A stretch of 64,000 nucleotides of DNA from Granulicella arctica (GTDB lineage Bacteria > Acidobacteriota > Terriglobia > Terriglobales > Acidobacteriaceae). Below the pieces are notes generated by a model. It had not been told where the DNA came from and did no database searches. It was given only the letters and a program-made list of their open reading frames with translations. The stretch is from contig NZ_JACCCW010000002.1 in NCBI RefSeq assembly GCF_013410065.1, positions 124,001 to 188,000 of the forward strand, given 5' to 3'. The position numbers were made by a program, and so were the translations under genes. Positions 17,558 to 26,426 of the stretch are shown piece by piece (positions within the stretch are counted from its first letter, which is position 1; each line of letters begins with the position of its first letter).

Positions 17558-20179
17558 ATGGATGTGAGCGAGATAGGCGGCAAAACTGCCGCGAATGACG
17601 ATCAGAAGCAAGAAGGACGTTCTGCGACAGGCGATGTCGTTCGTTATAACCCGAGCGAGATTGAGCCGAAGTGGCAGGCGCTGTGGGATGCCGATCCGTC
17701 GTTGTATGCGGCGGAGTCGCATGAGTGCGGCAAGCCGAAGTTTTATTGCCTGGAGATGCTGCCGTATCCGAGTGGGCAGTTGCACATGGGGCATGTGCGG
17801 AACTATGCGATCGGCGATGCGCTGGCGCGGTACATGTGGATGCGCGGGCACAACGTGCTGCACCCGATGGGGTGGGACGCGTTCGGGTTGCCGGCGGAGA
17901 ATGCGGCGCTGAAGAACAACGTGCCTCCTCGGGAGTGGACGATTGCGAACATCGCCGCGATGAAGAAGCAGATGCGGCGGATGGGGTTGAGCTACGACTG
18001 GGCGACCGAGGTGACGACGTGCCTGCCGGACTACTACCGGTGGAACCAGTGGATCTTTCTGAAGATGTTCGAGGCGGGGCTCGCATATCGGAAGAAGAGC
18101 AAGGTGAACTGGTGTCCGGAGTGTTGCACGGTGCTGGCGAACGAACAGGTGATCAACGGTCGTTGCTGGCGGCATGAGGAAACGCTGGTCGAACAGCGCG
18201 ATCTGACGCAGTGGTTTTTGCGGATCACGAAGTATGCGGATGAGTTGCTGAGTGGGCTCGATAAGCTGGAGGGATGGCCTGAGAAGGTTCGCACGATGCA
18301 GCGGAACTGGATCGGGCGGAGCGAAGGGACGCTGGTTGATTTTGCGGTCGCAGGGAGGGCTAGCGAGTTAGCGAGTCAGCTAGTTAGCGATACGATCACG
18401 GTGTTTACTACTCGGGTGGATACGGTCTTTGGTGCGACGAGCGTGCAGCTTGCGCCGGAGCATGCGTTGACGAAGGCGTTCTGCGCGGAGGATGCGGCGC
18501 TGGAGGTGCAGGTCGCGGAGCTGCTGGAGCAGCAGCAGAAGGCGAAAGAAGCGGGCGACGTCGGCGCTATTGAGAAGCATGGTGTGGCGACCGGGCGGTT
18601 TGCGGTGAATCCATTCAACGGCGAACCTGTGCCGATCTGGGTGGCAAATTACATCCTGGCGGACTATGGGACGGGCGCGATTATGAGCGTCCCGGCGCAT
18701 GATGAGCGGGACTTCGAGTTTGCGCAGACGTATGGCTTGCCGGTGAAGCGGGTGATCGCTCCAGCTGTTTCTCAAGTCGCAGGTGCCGCTGCTGAGGAGC
18801 CTGCGCTGCCGTATACGGGCGAGGATGAGGCGGTGCTGATCAACTCTGGCGTGTGGACGGGCGAGGGTTGTGTCGAAGCGCAGGCGAAGATGGCCGCGTT
18901 TGCGAAGGAGAATGGATTTGGCACCGCTACGGTTACATATCGTCTAAAGGACTGGGGTGTGAGCCGGCAGCGGTACTGGGGTACGCCGATCCCGATGGTG
19001 TATTGCGACTGTTCGCCGGAGGAGCCAATTCCGCTGCGGGCGAGCGATCTTCCGGTGGTGCTGCCGCCGCAGATCGAGATTACGCAGCAGGGCGGAAGTC
19101 CGCTAGGACGTGTGCCTGAGTTTGTGAATGTGATCTGTCCGCGATGCGGTGGACCGGCGCGGCGTGAGACGGACACGATGGACACGTTCGTCGATTCGAG
19201 CTGGTACTTCTACCGGTATACGGATGCGAAGAATAATACGGCTCCGTTCGATTCCGCGAAGGCTAATTATTGGTTTCCGATTGACCAGTACATCGGTGGG
19301 GTCGAGCATGCGATTCTGCACCTGATCTACTCGCGCTTTTGGACGAAGGTGATGCGGGATCTTGGTCTCATCAAAAACGATGAGCCTGCGGAGCGGCTGT
19401 TTACGCAGGGGATGGTGGTCAAAGACGGCGCGAAGATGTCGAAGTCGAAGGGCAATGTGGTGAGCCCCGATTTGATGATCGAGCGGTATGGCGCGGATGC
19501 AACGCGGATGTATGCATTGTTTGCGGCTCCGCCGGATCGCGACCTCGAATGGCAGGAAGAGGGTGTTGGGGGCATCAGCCGGTTCTTGAATCGGGTGTAT
19601 CGGCTGGTGACGAAGTATAGCGAGACAGCGACTCAGCGAGACAGCGAGTCAGGGCTGGCTGGTGGAGAGAGTGTTAAGGGGAAGGCGTTGCTGCGCAAGT
19701 TGCATCAGACTCTGGCGAAGATGACGCTGGACTTCAGTGGGCGGTGGCACTTCAACACGTCGATTGCCGCGATCATGGAGCTGGTGAACGACGTGCAGGC
19801 TGCGGAACCAGCGATGGACTCGGGTGAGATTCCGACGGCGACGGTGGCGGAGGTATCGCGCATACTGGTGCTGATGCTGGCTCCGTTTGCTCCGTTCTTT
19901 GCGGCGGAGTTGTGGTCGCAGATTGGCGGCGAGGGTGTGGTCTTTCGTACGCCTTGGCCGGTGGCCGATGCGGAGCTGGCGAAGGACGATGTACTCGAGA
20001 TTCCTGTGCAGGTGAATGGGAAGCTGGTTATCGTCATTACGGTGCCCGTTGGTAGCGATGAGGCTACGGTGAAGGCTGCGGCGCTGGTGGATGCGAAGGT
20101 CGCGGCGAGGATTGAAGGGAAGACGGTGGTGAAGGTGATTGTGGTGCCGGGCAAGCTCGTCAATCTTGTGGTGAAGTAG
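17558..20179 (+). CDS. leuS: Leucyl-tRNA synthetase
   Basis: An 873-residue class I synthetase that charges tRNA-Leu. The HIGH-type motif is HMGH near residue 75 and the KMSKS loop is at about residue 625 (KMSKSKGNVVSP). The CP1 editing domain contains TTRVDTVFG and GTGAIMSVPAHDERD, the leucine-specific editing site. The zinc-binding and C-terminal anticodon regions are present and the length is normal. The stop overlaps the GTG start of the downstream membrane gene by one base. Confidence 0.95.
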   Translation: MDVSEIGGKTAANDDQKQEGRSATGDVVRYNPSEIEPKWQALWDADPSLYAAESHECGKPKFYCLEMLPYPSGQLHMGHVRNYAIGDALARYMWMRGHNVLHPMGWDAFGLPAENAALKNNVPPREWTIANIAAMKKQMRRMGLSYDWATEVTTCLPDYYRWNQWIFLKMFEAGLAYRKKSKVNWCPECCTVLANEQVINGRCWRHEETLVEQRDLTQWFLRITKYADELLSGLDKLEGWPEKVRTMQRNWIGRSEGTLVDFAVAGRASELASQLVSDTITVFTTRVDTVFGATSVQLAPEHALTKAFCAEDAALEVQVAELLEQQQKAKEAGDVGAIEKHGVATGRFAVNPFNGEPVPIWVANYILADYGTGAIMSVPAHDERDFEFAQTYGLPVKRVIAPAVSQVAGAAAEEPALPYTGEDEAVLINSGVWTGEGCVEAQAKMAAFAKENGFGTATVTYRLKDWGVSRQRYWGTPIPMVYCDCSPEEPIPLRASDLPVVLPPQIEITQQGGSPLGRVPEFVNVICPRCGGPARRETDTMDTFVDSSWYFYRYTDAKNNTAPFDSAKANYWFPIDQYIGGVEHAILHLIYSRFWTKVMRDLGLIKNDEPAERLFTQGMVVKDGAKMSKSKGNVVSPDLMIERYGADATRMYALFAAPPDRDLEWQEEGVGGISRFLNRVYRLVTKYSETATQRDSESGLAGGESVKGKALLRKLHQTLAKMTLDFSGRWHFNTSIAAIMELVNDVQAAEPAMDSGEIPTATVAEVSRILVLMLAPFAPFFAAELWSQIGGEGVVFRTPWPVADAELAKDDVLEIPVQVNGKLVIVITVPVGSDEATVKAAALVDAKVAARIEGKTVVKVIVVPGKLVNLVVK

Positions 20180-21102
20180 TGGCGGAGACTCTGCCAAAGG
20201 ATCGGGTTACGCAGTCGTTTGTGGGGACGTTGCAGTGGTGCTGGAAGCGGCCTTTGCTGACGGCGCTCGAGGTGCTGTGGCGCTGGGTGTATGGTGTGCC
20301 TGCGCTGTTACTGCTATGGCATGAGGGAACGCGGATTTTGCAGACAACGCCGCTTGATGATGCGGCGTTGAAGCAGATGACGCTGCTCGATCCGGTGAAG
20401 GCTTCGTTGACGCTGGCGAAGGCGATGCTGGCGCTGATGCCTCCGTTGCTGGCGGTGGCGGTGTGGCTGGTTCCGCTGCTGGTGGTGACGTGGGTGATTG
20501 TGTCGTCGCTGGGGCGGACGGTGGTGCTGCGCCGTGTGGATAGCCGGCTGCATGTGCGGCCGGTGACGCTGATGGTGTTGCAGGTGATCCGGCTGGCGGC
20601 GATGTCTACGAGCTTCGCGGTGTGGTTCTGGTGCTTGCAGGAGGCGGCGAAGATTGCGGTGACGGGGCCGATTGCGCAGGGGGCGGAGCCGAGCATGGTG
20701 CTGTACTTCGCGCTGGCGATTATTGCGACGCTGGGGTTGTTTGTGCTGTGGGCGCTGGTGAGCTGGGGGTTCTCGGTGGCACCTTTGCTCGCTATGCTCC
20801 ATGGTTGGGGAGTTGGCAGGAGTTTGGCGTCGTCGTTCCGGCTGGGTGGGTTGAAGATCAAGCTGGTGGAGATCAACCTGGTGATGGGGATCGTCAAGAT
20901 TGCGCTGATTGTGCTGGCGATGGTGTTTTCGGCGAGCCCGTTGCCGTTTGAGACGGTTGCCACGCAGGAGTTTTTGACCTACTGGTGGGCTGGGGTGACG
21001 GTGCTGTACTTCGTGGCATCGGACTACTTCCATGTGGCGCGGCTAGTGGCGTATCTGGAGCTGTGGCGGGCGACGGCGGTGGAGTCCGGCGGCGGAATCT
21101 GA
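20179..21102 (+). CDS. Hypothetical multi-pass membrane protein
   Basis: A 307-residue protein beginning at a GTG whose G is the last base of the leuS stop. Hydrophobic segments occur near residues 35-50 (LLTALEVLWRWVYGVPALLL), 85-110, 140-160, 175-200 and 235-255. No catalytic motif or family is recognised. Coupling to leuS suggests cotranscription rather than shared function. It ends 81 bases before a two-helix mini-protein gene. Confidence 0.65.
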   Translation: MAETLPKDRVTQSFVGTLQWCWKRPLLTALEVLWRWVYGVPALLLLWHEGTRILQTTPLDDAALKQMTLLDPVKASLTLAKAMLALMPPLLAVAVWLVPLLVVTWVIVSSLGRTVVLRRVDSRLHVRPVTLMVLQVIRLAAMSTSFAVWFWCLQEAAKIAVTGPIAQGAEPSMVLYFALAIIATLGLFVLWALVSWGFSVAPLLAMLHGWGVGRSLASSFRLGGLKIKLVEINLVMGIVKIALIVLAMVFSASPLPFETVATQEFLTYWWAGVTVLYFVASDYFHVARLVAYLELWRATAVESGGGI

Positions 21103-21183
21103 ACTTCTTGCGATTGGGCCTCGTGTGGAGGGCGAAATCGGCATCCTAACTGACAGGCGCTATCTTCCGTTCGAGGAGTTTGT

Positions 21184-21351
21184 ATGTCATCCTTTGCGAT
21201 TTACGCTATCGGCGTTGTCATTATCATCATTGGGCTTGTCTACGTGGCGTCGCTTGCTCATGTGCATACGCCGTGGATTGTGGGTGGTGCGATCCTGGTA
21301 TTTGGGGCGGGGCTGATCGGCGCGGTGAACAGTACGAAGAGGCGGGATTAG
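21184..21351 (+). CDS. Small two-helix membrane protein (55 residues)
   Basis: The ORF encodes 55 residues with two transmembrane segments, IYAIGVVIIIIGLVYVASLA and WIVGGAILVFGAGLIGAV, joined by a short HVHTP loop and ending in the positive tail NSTKRRD. GAGGAG lies five bases upstream of the ATG, a good ribosome-binding site. It sits between a membrane gene and guaA on the same strand. Function unknown. The ribosome-binding site, helix pattern and positive-inside tail make it a credible gene despite its size. Confidence 0.6.
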   Translation: MSSFAIYAIGVVIIIIGLVYVASLAHVHTPWIVGGAILVFGAGLIGAVNSTKRRD

Positions 21352-21379
21352 CCGAGGCTCCGCGCTGATTTAGACTTGA

Positions 21380-22945
21380 ATGATCGTGGATACTTCTACT
21401 GTCGTCATTCTGGATTTTGGGTCGCAATATACGCAGCTGATTGCGCGGCGCATTCGTGAGTTCAATGTGTTTTCGGTCGTGCTGCCGTGCACGGTTTCGC
21501 TGGAGCAGGTGAAGGCGCTGAAGCCGAAGGGAATCATCCTTTCGGGTGGGCCTTCGTCGGTGTATGACGCGGATGCGCCGAAGGCCGATCCGGCGGTGCT
21601 GGCGATGGGTTTGCCGGTGCTGGGGATCTGCTATGGGCTGCACTTCATCGTGCATCATCTGGGTGGGAAGATCGAGTCGGCTCCGGCGCGTGAGTATGGG
21701 CACGCTGAGGTGACGGTGATTGCGGAGACGCCGCTGTTTAGCGGGTTGCCGCAGGTGATGAATGTTTGGATGTCGCATGGGGACGAGGCGAAGGCTCTGC
21801 CCGAGGGCTTCGTGCTGACGGCGCAGACGTCGAATGCGGTCGCGGGCATCGCGAATGAGGCGCGGAAGATCTGGGCGGTACAGTTTCATCCTGAAGTTGC
21901 GCATACCAAGCAGGGGATGGAGCTGCTGAAGAACTTTGTGATCGACATCTGCGGGGCCAGCGCGGATTGGACGCCAGAGCACTTTATCCAGTCGACGGTG
22001 GAGCGGGTGCGGGCGCAGGTTGGTGATGGGCATGCAATCTGCGGGTTGAGCGGCGGTGTGGACTCGTCGGTCGCTGCCGTGCTGGTGGCGAAGGCGATCG
22101 GCGATAAGCTGACGTGCATCTTCGTGAACAACGGTGTGCTGCGTAAGGACGAGTTTGCCAAGGTGCAGACGACGATGCGGGAGCAGCTTGGGTTGAATGT
22201 TGTGGCTGTCGATGCGAGCGAGAGGTTTCTTACGAAGCTGGCTGGTGTGACTGATCCGGAGACGAAGCGGAAGGTGATTGGCGGCGAGTTTATCTCGGTG
22301 TTCGATGACGAGGCGAAGAAGATCTTCGAGGCGGAGAAGCATGATGGCAAGGATGTTGCGTGGCTGGTGCAGGGGACGCTGTATCCGGATGTGATCGAGT
22401 CGTCGAGCGTGCATGGGCCGTCGCATACGATCAAGAGCCACCACAATGTGGGTGGTTTGCCGGCGGATATGAAGCTGAAGCTGATTGAGCCGCTGCGCGA
22501 CCTGTTCAAGGATGAGGTTCGGCGGATCGGGCGCGACCTGGGAATGCCGGACGATATTATTGAACGGCAGCCGTTTCCGGGGCCTGGGCTTGCGGTGCGG
22601 ATTCTGGGCGAGGTGACTGCGGAACGCGTGGCGATTTTGCAGGAGGCCGACCAGATCGTTGTGGATGAGATCAAGCGGGCTGGGCTGTATCGCAAGGTGT
22701 GGCAGAGCTTTGCGGTGCTGCTGCCGGTGAAGTCGGTTGGCGTGATGGGGGATCAGCGGACGTATGCGAATACGTGCGCGATCCGCGCGGTGGAGAGCGA
22801 GGACGGCATGACAGCGGATTGGGCTCCGCTGCCGTATGAGGTGCTGCGGACGATCTCGAGCCGAATTGTGAGTGAGGTGCGGGGGATTAATCGCGTGGTG
22901 TATGACATTACGAGCAAGCCGCCTGGGACGATTGAGTGGGAGTAG
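21380..22945 (+). CDS. guaA: GMP synthase (glutamine-hydrolysing)
   Basis: A 521-residue complete enzyme that converts XMP to GMP. The N-terminal class I glutaminase has [16 protein letters not shown] and the nucleophile loop GICYGLH, with FHPEVAHT holding the His/Glu. The ATP pyrophosphatase domain begins at about residue 200 with [18 protein letters not shown] and the C-terminal dimerisation end [17 protein letters not shown] are canonical. Only 28 bases separate it from the upstream mini-membrane gene; the next gene starts 2 bases after its stop. Confidence 0.95.
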   Translation: MIVDTSTVVILDFGSQYTQLIARRIREFNVFSVVLPCTVSLEQVKALKPKGIILSGGPSSVYDADAPKADPAVLAMGLPVLGICYGLHFIVHHLGGKIESAPAREYGHAEVTVIAETPLFSGLPQVMNVWMSHGDEAKALPEGFVLTAQTSNAVAGIANEARKIWAVQFHPEVAHTKQGMELLKNFVIDICGASADWTPEHFIQSTVERVRAQVGDGHAICGLSGGVDSSVAAVLVAKAIGDKLTCIFVNNGVLRKDEFAKVQTTMREQLGLNVVAVDASERFLTKLAGVTDPETKRKVIGGEFISVFDDEAKKIFEAEKHDGKDVAWLVQGTLYPDVIESSSVHGPSHTIKSHHNVGGLPADMKLKLIEPLRDLFKDEVRRIGRDLGMPDDIIERQPFPGPGLAVRILGEVTAERVAILQEADQIVVDEIKRAGLYRKVWQSFAVLLPVKSVGVMGDQRTYANTCAIRAVESEDGMTADWAPLPYEVLRTISSRIVSEVRGINRVVYDITSKPPGTIEWE

Positions 22946-22947
22946 GG

Positions 22948-23670
22948 ATGTCTGTTGCTCCAGATGGATTAGATGAACTTAGGGATTCTTTGCCTATATT
23001 AGCTAAGCTGCTGGGAGAAACAGTTCGGTGGGTGCACCCAGACGTATTTAGAGCGATGCCGCTTTGGTATCCGGAAACTGCTCGTGGTGAGCCTGAATTT
23101 AATGCGGCTTACGACAAACAAAGGATGCTAAATGGCAATCTAAGGGCGGAGGCCAACATCTTTGCGGGGAGAGCTTTGATGAAAGCCATGGGTTTAAGAA
23201 AGCGACCACCCAATTGGGCAGTCTGCCACATTTGGGGATATGACGATCCCAAGTTTGGTAGCAAAGGAAATGTCGTTCGGGATAGAAGGTTTTATTCATG
23301 TGTTGGGAATATGGTTTTAGTGCCTTCACCTCTCAAGGGATTGACGGATCACATTCCTGAAGTAAGGTTGATGCTTAGGACATGTGCTTACCATTTATAC
23401 GGATGGTTGTGTGAACACGATGATCTTTCATCCTCGAATGACTTAGAACAAATTCGTCAAGGTTTGATACCGAAAGATTATCCGGCTGATTGGCCGGTCA
23501 AAAAGTCGGATGTATTACCACGCAATGTAATGCATCCAGATAATTGGGTGTGGAACGAAATAGGTAAAAGAAAAGAACGTATAAAAAGTGAACTTAAAAC
23601 ATGCGGCGCGCTTTACCCGAGAGAAGCGATAGTATCGGCTTTACGGTTTTGGAAAGTCGATTGGATATAA
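22948..23670 (+). CDS. Orphan hypothetical protein, A+T-rich, probably acquired
   Basis: A 240-residue soluble protein of no family known to me. Base and codon use are clearly more A+T-rich than the surrounding genes (for example GGTTTAAGAAAG, ATTATCCGGCTG), which suggests recent acquisition. It contains many tryptophans (VRWVHPDVF, WYPETARG, NWAVCHIWGYDDP, DNWVWNEIGKRKERI) and two cysteines; a nucleic-acid or small-ligand role cannot be decided. ATG 22948 is preceded by AGTAGGG, two bases from the guaA stop. A strong terminator follows its stop directly. Confidence 0.65.
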   Translation: MSVAPDGLDELRDSLPILAKLLGETVRWVHPDVFRAMPLWYPETARGEPEFNAAYDKQRMLNGNLRAEANIFAGRALMKAMGLRKRPPNWAVCHIWGYDDPKFGSKGNVVRDRRFYSCVGNMVLVPSPLKGLTDHIPEVRLMLRTCAYHLYGWLCEHDDLSSSNDLEQIRQGLIPKDYPADWPVKKSDVLPRNVMHPDNWVWNEIGKRKERIKSELKTCGALYPREAIVSALRFWKVDWI

Positions 23671-23706
23671 ATAGAAAAGCGCCGCAGTGATGCGGCGCTT
23701 TTCTAT
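23671..23706. terminator. Strong bidirectional terminator
   Basis: A perfect 16-base stem (ATAGAAAAGCGCCGCA, 23671-23686, with its complement at 23691-23706) closes a GTGA loop. On the plus strand the stem ends in CTTTTCTAT, and on the minus strand the same run appears because the outer stem is A/T-rich. It lies between convergent stops (23670 and 23722), so it can serve both genes. Confidence 0.85.
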
Positions 23707-23721
23707 GGGATAGAAGTACGG

Positions 23722-24729
23722 TTAGCCGAGTTCGGCTAGGCTGGTGGCTCCGAATTTGGTGTACCAGGGGGTGGCGGCTTTGAGGGCTTCGTTGACGTTG
23801 GAGATGTTTTCTACGCCGGTGGTTTCGAGCCAGTCGCGGAAGGCTTTTTCGCCTTCGCGGGCGTAGATGGCGATGCCGTCCTTCCAGGTGGCTCGGCCGC
23901 AGAGGACTCCGTTGAACTTGGTGCCGGACTCGGCGGCTAGCTCGAGGGTCTCGATGAAGACGGGGTTCGAGACGCCGGCGGAGAGGTAGATGAAGGGCTT
24001 GTGGGTCATGGTTTCGGCGTCGCGGAAGTGCTGGAGGGCTTCGGCGCGGGTGTAGGCCTTTTCGCCCTTGAAGGCGCGGGTGCCTTCGACGAAGGACATC
24101 TCGATGGGGACCTCGACCTTGAGGACGTCGACGTTGTAGCGGGCCTTGCCGAACTCGGCCATGGAGCCGGAGACGATCTCGGGCTTTTTGAGGGCGTAGG
24201 CGAGGGACTTTTCGTCGCCGCCGTGGGCGTCGTAGCCGACGAACTCGAGGAAGAAGGGGATGTCGTGGGCGATGCACTCGTCGCCGATGCGCTCGATCCA
24301 GGCGTGCTTGAGGTCGTTGATCGCGGACTTCTCGAAGGGGGTGTAGTAGAGGAGGATCTTGATGCAGTCGGCTCCGGCTTCCTTGAGGCGGCGGACGCTC
24401 CATACGTCGAGGAGGTCGGGGAGGCGGCCGGGTGTGGCGGAGTCGTAGCCGGTTTTCTCGTAGGCGAGGAGGAGGCCCTTGCCGTTGCGCTGGTGGGCGG
24501 CGGGGAGGCCGAATTCGGGATCGAGGAGGATGGCGGAGGCGTGGCGGGTGAGGACCTCGGTGACTAGGAGCTTGAACCGCTCGAGGTCATGGGCGTCGGC
24601 GGCGGCTCCGCGCTCCTTGGCGAGGGACTTTTGAAGGGAGCCGCGCTGGTCCATGGCGGCGGCGGCGATTACGCCGCGGGCGTCCGAAACGGACTTGAGT
24701 CCGGCAAGTTTTCCTGGGGTCAATTTCAT
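23722..24729 (-). CDS. Tagatose-1,6-bisphosphate aldolase-like (LacD family)
   Basis: A 335-residue class I aldolase of the LacD/DeoC-like barrel. AAAMDQRGSLQKSL near the N-terminus, ILLDPEFG, DCIKILLYYTPFE (Schiff-base lysine strand), FFLEFVGYDAHGGDEKS, DVLKVEVPIE (second lysine) and YLSAGVSNPVF follow the family's barrel order. It would split a ketose bisphosphate into dihydroxyacetone phosphate and glyceraldehyde 3-phosphate. The start at 24729 was chosen because AGGAGAG lies upstream at proper distance and the protein begins with MKLTPGK as in relatives. A single gene; no tagatose kinase is seen nearby. Confidence 0.8.
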   Translation of the reverse strand: MKLTPGKLAGLKSVSDARGVIAAAAMDQRGSLQKSLAKERGAAADAHDLERFKLLVTEVLTRHASAILLDPEFGLPAAHQRNGKGLLLAYEKTGYDSATPGRLPDLLDVWSVRRLKEAGADCIKILLYYTPFEKSAINDLKHAWIERIGDECIAHDIPFFLEFVGYDAHGGDEKSLAYALKKPEIVSGSMAEFGKARYNVDVLKVEVPIEMSFVEGTRAFKGEKAYTRAEALQHFRDAETMTHKPFIYLSAGVSNPVFIETLELAAESGTKFNGVLCGRATWKDGIAIYAREGEKAFRDWLETTGVENISNVNEALKAATPWYTKFGATSLAELG

Positions 24730-24848
24730 GGTGAAGTCACTCTCCTGAGAGCTTGGATGCATACAAGCGCGATTTTATCGCGCTTGGGGTTTTGGGCTTC
24801 AGGAGGGGACGATTATCGGATTTTGGTGGGAGGTATGAGGAAATGCAA

Positions 24849-25100
24849 AAACAGCAGCAAAGGCAACCGCAGGTCCTTCGACTGCGCCTCTCGCGGTGAA
24901 GCTGCGAGAGGCTTCGCTCAGGATGACAGTTTTTGGGGTGGAGTGGGAGAAGAAGAAGCAACAGCAGCTGTAGATGCAGGCCCTTCGACAAGCTCAGGGT
25001 CAGGATGACAGTTTTGGGGTGGAGTGGGAGAAGAAGAAACAACAGCAACTGTAGATGCCGGCCCTTCGACAAGCTCAGGGTCAGGATGACAGTTTTTGGG
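24849..25100. repeat. Dispersed acidobacterial repeat cluster, three units
   Basis: Three adjacent copies share GGTCCTTCG or GCCCTTCG ... TCAGGATGACAGTTTT. The first (24849-24937) contains an inner inverted repeat CTCTCGC...GCGAGAG. The second and third (about 24938-25018 and 25019-25100) are near-identical 81-base tandem copies with CCCTTCGACAAGCTCAGGG at 24981 and 25062. The same family recurs at seven other gaps in this window. No gene is seen here. Confidence 0.75.
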
Positions 25101-25105
25101 TGGGT

Positions 25106-25546
25106 TTAGGCGGAGAGGGTTTTGGGCTCTGGTGATTCGAGGGTGAGTTCGAGGGTGGGGTTTGCTTCGGCGAGGTCCAGGCCGTCGCTGGTGGTTTGGA
25201 CGGAGCGGACGGTGTTGGTTTCGGCGGGCTTGAGGAGGGTGATGTTGCGGGCGGCGAGTTGGAGTCCGTAGAGGAGGACGGCGGCGCGTTTGCTCTCAAG
25301 CTGGTTGGTGGCGAGGGCGTTGACCACCTGAGAGATGGCGAGTTGCACGGATTCGCGATCTTCGAGGGCGTTGAGCTGGATGGAGTTGGTGTAGTTGAGG
25401 TAGCTCTTGGCCATGGGATGCAGGCGATAGCTCTTGTGGAAGCGGTGCATGCGGTCATGGGCGTAGCAAAACGGGTTTTCTGTGAGGGCTACGGCGCGGC
25501 ACTGGATTCCGTTTGCTTTGATGTGGCGGCAGAGGGGTGTTTCCAT
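25106..25546 (-). CDS. Hypothetical protein with N-terminal Cys/His cluster
   Basis: A 146-residue protein. The N-terminus PLCRHIKANGIQCRAVAL then PFCYAHDRMH arranges three cysteines and two histidines like a compact zinc site (C-x7-C-x9-C-x2-H). Similar clusters occur in small phage- or plasmid-related zinc proteins. The middle, residues 45-100, is helical (VQLAISQVVNALATNQLESK, AAVLLYGLQLAARNITLL). The C-terminal 40 residues are acidic and low in complexity. Function unknown. It lies between repeat clusters, and such surroundings often mark mobile or multicopy genes. Confidence 0.6.
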   Translation of the reverse strand: METPLCRHIKANGIQCRAVALTENPFCYAHDRMHRFHKSYRLHPMAKSYLNYTNSIQLNALEDRESVQLAISQVVNALATNQLESKRAAVLLYGLQLAARNITLLKPAETNTVRSVQTTSDGLDLAEANPTLELTLESPEPKTLSA

Positions 25547-25573
25547 GGCTTTTCTCTCCTGGTGGTGGGGTGT

Positions 25574-25693
25574 ACCCCCCCCGGGGGGGGTGTCTCGCTA
25601 AGTGCAATGAATGCAAATACTTAGCAAGTTTATCCCTCGCTAAGTATTTGCATTCAAAGGAGTTGCTGGTAAGTATAAGGATTCAAACGAGTT
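25574..25693. repeat. Composite intergenic repeat, copy 2 (C8G8 palindrome, 18-bp stem, tandem units)
   Basis: The order is A-C8-G8-T (25574-25591), a perfect palindrome; an 18-base perfect inverted repeat TGAATGCAAATACTTAGC (25608-25625, second arm 25639-25656) with a 13-base loop containing TTTATCC; then two related units, TAAGTATTTGCATTCAAA at 25641 and TAAGTATAAGGATTCAAA at 25670, a 29-base step. Layout and sequence match the copy at 3549-3674. It fills most of the gap between 25546 and the terminator at 25707. Confidence 0.7.
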
Positions 25694-25706
25694 ATGCGGC
25701 AATGGA

Positions 25707-25738
25707 AAAGCCCCGGCGGTTGGCCGGGGCTTTCTTTT
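25707..25738. terminator. Rho-independent terminator
   Basis: AAAGCCCCGGC (25707-25717) pairs with GCCGGGGCTTT (25723-25733) over a five-base loop and is followed by CTTTT on the plus strand; the minus strand reads GCTTTTCC after the stem. No plus-strand gene lies directly upstream, so it most likely ends transcription of the minus-strand sigma/partner operon from 26998-26022. Confidence 0.65.
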
Positions 25739-25849
25739 GATGCACTATATCCAGTATAGCTGCTGCTGGGAACTGGTATGCCACTTGGATGTGGTTTGTT
25801 TTCATGGATTTAAGGGGGTTTGGGGGTTGACAGGTTTTGGGGGGATAAG

Positions 25850-25998
25850 CAACGGCAAAGGCAAGTGCAAAGACAACCGCAGGTCCTTCGGCTTCGCTCA
25901 GGATGACAGTTTGGTGGAGAGTTGAAGAAAGGCGGTCGTGCTGCGCACGATGCCCACCTTAGGGACGATGAAGCTGTCGCGAAGATGGGGCACCCGAT
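25850..25998. repeat. Two dispersed repeat remnants
   Basis: At 25850-25915 lies a copy of the GCAGGTCCTTCGGCTTCGCTCAGGATGACAG family (short version). At about 25944-25995, GCCCACCTTAGG...GATGGGGCACCCG resembles the hairpin at 6434-6470 of a second family. The rest of the gap 25739-26021 shows nothing else. Confidence 0.55.
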
Positions 25999-26021
25999 TC
26001 TGTTTGGTTGGGATTTTGCGG

Positions 26022-26426
26022 TTAGCGGCGGCTGGTGGCTAGTTTGAAAGAGGTGGCGGCGATGATGAGGGAGAGGATGGTGGCGAGGCTGGCCCAGAGG
26101 TAGGTGGCTGCGGGAGTGTTGACGGTGACGAGGTCGAAGTTGGTTTGGTTGGAGGTGGTGAGAGAGTGGGCGAGCTGGGGGGCGACGGCGATGAGGAAGG
26201 TGGCGAGGAGGGCGAGCAGGACGATAGCGATGGGGAGGAGGCGCTTCCAGGGGAAGGGGATGGGGGGGAAGGCTTCGGCGGGTTGAGTTTGGGTGGCGGC
26301 CTGCTTATGGATGGCGTCCATGACGGAGGCGGTGAAGCCGGAGGAGGGTTGGAGGGCGTCGGGGCCGAGGTGGGCGGCGAGGCGGCGGTCGAGTTCGGCG
26401 TTGTGCTGACTATCGTGGGGGTTCAT
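26022..26426 (-). CDS. Small two-helix membrane protein, putative anti-sigma partner
   Basis: A 134-residue protein with a soluble N-terminal part (residues 1-60, including a FTASVMDAIHKQA segment) and two transmembrane helices (LLPIAIVLLALLATFLIAVA and LWASLATILSLIIAATSF). Its ATG overlaps the stop of the ECF sigma gene (ATGA). Membrane proteins in this position commonly restrain the sigma factor. No zinc-binding HxxxCxxC is present, so classical ZAS-type control is not supported; the anti-sigma role is inferred from position alone. Confidence 0.65.
   Translation of the reverse strand: MNPHDSQHNAELDRRLAAHLGPDALQPSSGFTASVMDAIHKQAATQTQPAEAFPPIPFPWKRLLPIAIVLLALLATFLIAVAPQLAHSLTTSNQTNFDLVTVNTPAATYLWASLATILSLIIAATSFKLATSRR

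Noticed and set aside
25574..25591. C8G8 run as a sequencing artefact
   Set aside because: A similar C-tract stands at the same position in the related element at 3549, so it is more likely real.
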